From: Xestospongia muta | Taxonomy: Eukaryota > Porifera > Demospongiae > Haplosclerida > Petrosiidae | Length of the DNA stretch: 64,000 bases | Assembly: GCA_963693285.1 (NCBI GenBank) | Contig: OY848917.1 | Location: forward strand, 9,362,192-9,426,191 | Direction: 5' to 3' | Part shown: in pieces, positions 60,239 to 64,000 of the stretch | Layout of the letters: each line of letters opens with the position of its first letter | How positions within the stretch are numbered: position 1 is the first letter of the stretch | Program-made: the position numbers and the translations under genes | Notes under the pieces: model-generated | The model's input: only the letters and a program-made list of their open reading frames with translations | Told to the model about the DNA's origin: nothing | Database searches by the model: none

Positions 60239-63200
60239 ATGGGTAATAAAGAGAGCAAACCATTGAAAGAGGAGAAGAGGGCTTCTTCAGTAAGTATAAA
60301 CCACACCAACATCCAACACAGTAGAGTAACTGAATAAAAAATATTGACTAATCTAGTCCTACAATGAGTCATGTAGACTTTATACTTACACATGTACAAT
60401 TTATTAGTATTAACTATGCACTGTTTAAAGATATTGCCATCATATGTATTGTAATATCTTGACCAATATTGATCATAGACTAAGTTCCTATACTAACCAT
60501 TCATATTATGTACTCGTATAAACTGCTAAGAAAGCTTTGTTGTTCATATTTTCTGTCACAGGTAACACAAGATGTGAGTCTACAAACAAGTCATTTAGAC
60601 ACTGTATCATTGCAACAAAATTCAAGTGATCCTCCAAAGAAATTGATTAAAAAGGATTTTGATCCCATGAAATTGGTTAGTATGTAATATCTAGTCATTT
60701 TTAGAATATCCTTAACATTGTCTATTGAGTGTAGTATTAGTTACTTGTCATGTTAGCAATAGATGTACATGTCATCTTATTGACAGTCAATATAATATCT
60801 CCTCCTCTTTACATATACTAGACAGACTTATCTTGTGTTGTAACTTGTTTTAAATTGTTATATTTAATATTAAATTATATTAATTATCAATAGACTGTTT
60901 GTTACTGAACAATATATTTTAGAGATGAGGTTAAGTAACTGTTTTAAAATATCAAGTAATTACAAACGTTTTAGTATTTTTAATAATAGCTCTGTAATGT
61001 TTCAAAAAAGGTCAGCTCTATACTATCAATGTTAATTAATATGATAACATTTAATCATATTCATAGTTGTTGTTATCAGTGCATGTCATTTTAATGAGCT
61101 CTTATTAACATTCTTTCACATCATTTCCTACTATGATGTACTTTATGATCAAATAAGACTGCTGGTTTCTTTGTTAATTTAGTTAAGTCTAAGACTTTAA
61201 TAAATCATTAAATATATGTTATTAAGTTTTATTACTCTCTATCAACTAAATACATCAAATGATATAATGACTGAACACATCCAACTCTTGTATTTCTAAT
61301 TTACTTGTTTCTATAGAACTTTACTATTAAATTTGAATTGAAGGTAGTATTTAATATGATAAATAAGTGACTTTAGTCTTATCTATACTGACAAAAGTGT
61401 AGTCAGTATAGACTTACTTTCCTAATTGATATTGTATTTAATGACATATTTACTTTAATTTAGTATATATTTATAATATTAAGTTATGTAATAAGTTTTT
61501 ACTAGTATCTCCTTCTCAGGAATATTATCTATGGTCAGCAGCTTATGATGGTAAACTTGATGACATTAAAAAAGGAATACAAGGTGGTACGAATGTCAAT
61601 GCCAGAGATAAGGTTTGTCAATATAATTATAGTAATATTAGTGTAGTATACAAATAATGTATAAAACAATATTATGGACATTACTCAGTATATCAAGAAT
61701 CATGAAGATTTTTAATGACTTGGAAAGAACAATAAATATTTAGGGTCATACCCAATTAGGTTGATAATGTTCTCATTAGTCTACGATATTGAAATTCAAT
61801 AGAACCACTATCAAACTGAAACTGAACTGACTAATGTATAACCTTCATTATCTAAATGTTCAATATAGAGACAATTATAATATGACCACACCCACATTTC
61901 CTGGTCTACTATTGTTATAACTTAATAGCCATACTAACATCGTAGACTGATTGCTTGATATTGAGTTAGTCATTCTCATTTGATAATAGATATTGTAGTG
62001 TTCTTGTACTTTCTTGTGCTTAAATTAAAATAATTTGTCATCATTGTGTAGCCTAAATTTTGATCATTCCTCATATCACAAGTAGTTAAAAGATACAACT
62101 TATAAAGATAATTACTTTTACTCTGCCTATGAAAATGTTATTGAAAGTTACTTTAGCTTACTTATTTTAATTATAATGAGTTAACATACAGAGAGTACAA
62201 ACAATTAAGACTCTTTTATTATTAAACTTTGTAATACTTTATATGTAGTGTAGTCTCTGGAAGATGACATGAAAATCCACACATCAAAAGCATTCTTTAG
62301 TAAATTAGCTTGTATTTTGCCTCTCTAATATAAAGACCTCTATTATACTGAATAATGGAGAGTTTACATTGTCCTGACCAGTTATTATAAACATCAATAT
62401 ATTGATGGTAGATGTTACTATATGTGGTTTGATAAAGAACTGATGTCAATTATTGTCTAAAATTTGATGTGTCTTGTTTGAACTTAATCTGACCTTCAAA
62501 ATATAAAATATTTTATTAATGTTACGAGGTACTCATTTATAAAAGTTGTCAATACAAACAATCTTGTGTCATTTTCATTATTACATATACCTATAAATTA
62601 GTGACACCTATTGGACATTGATATAAACCTCAACATTACAAACATGTACATGTAATTGTAATAAAATGTGTCAGTTTTGTTATTACAATATATAACAATT
62701 ACAGTTCATATATTAATGACATAGTACAATATATAAATAATGAACAATGTCAACTATAAAGCTTGATTACCTGTTGTTAATGTAGATTCATTGTTAAGTG
62801 AGATATACCACTAGAACAATTGTCAAGACTGTCACATAACTCTCCAAACATACATTTTAATAACTATTAGGTGATACTAAGATAATATGTTAATTTAGTA
62901 TGATACATGACCATTATAGCAAGTATAACAATGACAGTAGGTGCTCTATGGATATTCCATGACCCTAAATAGAATTAATTAATGAGCAAATAACTCTTTA
63001 AAAGCCTCTTTTATGGATTATTAACACATTACTTTAATTTAAAGTATCTTGTCTAAAAGTTTCATTATTTGGTACAAGATGTTTAAGTCCCAATGATCAT
63101 AGTTTTATTATCACTATGTAAACAATGTAAGTTACCTTATCATAGTGTAATGACATATTTTGATATTTACATCCAACATTTTAACCTATTTACATTAAGT

Positions 63201-63776
63201 AGTGATCCTCAATGTTTTCCTGTATGCATAACAAAGTTTCCATCTCTGTAGAGTCAATTGTTTAATGCCAGTATTTGTAAGTACTCTGTTACTTCTAAAA
63301 GGAATTATCTGTTATTTCTTTTACATTGTCTTCCATTGTTCCTTTTCCTCATTATATTGTGCTATTGAAGTGTGTCCAAGTATATATTATAAGACAACAG
63401 ACATTTGTATACAACTACCACTTATTACCTGACATTTATAATGACATTACACTATAATACATTGTGCATGTTATCTGTGTAACCATAGCAACAGATAATA
63501 TGCGAGGTATAGTGTTTATATAATGCAGTATATAATATATACTTTCTATAGCTGTGTTATTACTATTGTGTAGTTGACTGTTACTATAGTTAGTACTGAT
63601 ATAGCAATGTATCCAGTAGTCTATGTATATGTATGTAAATATTTACATATTGTATTGTGTTTTTATATTAGAATGGTGACAGTATGATCATTACTGCTTG
63701 TAGATCATCTAAAGATAATTCACATGTTGTTGAGTTTTTAATTAATATTGGAGCGGATCCTAATCTTCAAAATAAT
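60239..63776 (+). CDS. Ankyrin-repeat protein with myristoylation-type N-terminus (5' part)
   Basis: Exons 60239-60289, 60562-60675, 61520-61612 and 63672-63776 are all phase 0. The gene runs past the window end. The start MGNKESKPLKEEKRASS fits the N-myristoylation pattern (Gly2, Ser6) and is followed by basic residues (PPKKLIKKDFDP), a typical membrane-targeting pair. Exons 3 and 4 code ankyrin repeats (EYYLWSAAYDGKLDDIKKGI; HVVEFLINIGADPNLQNN). The one-repeat-per-exon layout resembles the gene at 438-11441, so it may also continue into a ROC/Death or other effector part beyond the window. That is not visible. Confidence 0.75.
61613..63671 (+). other. Long intron of the second ankyrin gene
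   Basis: A 2.06-kb AT-rich intron with no exon or element that I can recognise. Confidence 0.5.
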
Positions 63777-64000
63777 GTGAGTATTAATTATCATAATTTT
63801 AAAATATTAATTATAACATTTAATTTGTATAATGACATTTATTATAATATTTTACACATGCAGGTTTATATCAGTGAAACTTGAAACATACATAATTATA
63901 CAGTATTTGATGATATACTTGTTATAGTATTATGTGACAATGAGTTGAGCTATAATCTGTTTGTTACTGATAGTCTAGTAGAATAATGTTATGATCCAAG

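Overview
The window is AT-rich animal (metazoan) DNA. The genes are split by many short introns, and the gene content is clearly eukaryotic: a Galpha-s-class G protein, a VTI1A-type SNARE, ankyrin-ROC-COR-Death proteins, an amino-acid-transporter-like membrane protein, a hAT DNA transposon and a Ty3/gypsy LTR retrotransposon. Compact multi-exon genes plus NLR/ROCO-like ankyrin-Death proteins suggest an early-branching marine invertebrate, with a sponge as the best guess. That taxonomic call is inference. Exon boundaries were read by eye from splice signals and phase and have no transcript support.

Layout. (1) 438-11441 (+): an ankyrin-ROC-COR-double-Death protein of about 1162 aa, one ankyrin repeat per 99-nt exon. 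(2) 11869-14626 (-): a Galpha-s-class subunit whose P-loop and switch II have lost the residues used for GTP hydrolysis. (3) 17171-19911 (+): a decayed hAT transposon. (4) 20510-25383 (-): VTI1A, six exons, including a 54-nt stop-free intron. (5) 27449-29995 (+): a TMEM104-like AAAP-family transporter with a GC-AG intron. (6) 27950-57890: a tandemly rearranged region. It holds at least seven copies of a small three-exon gene (-) coding for a ~164-aa protein that I read as beta-trefoil (IL-1/FGF-like), interleaved with two dead copies of the transporter exon 2. An unrelated gene with a PPxY motif and an internal duplication (about 42485-43369, +) sits between direct repeats. The last trefoil gene carries a 4.6-kb gypsy element in its second intron. 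(7) 60239-end (+): the 5' part of a second ankyrin gene with a myristoylation-type N-terminus, running off the window.

How they relate. The two outer genes look like innate-immune or apoptotic ankyrin/Death architecture. The trefoil array looks like a fast-evolving, birth-and-death family of cytokine-like or lectin-like proteins. Copies 1, 3, 6 and 7 keep complete reading frames, copy 4 is open with a replaced N-terminus, and copies 2 and 5 plus two orphan exons are dead. The array and the hydrolysis-defective Galpha-s are the two items most worth following up.
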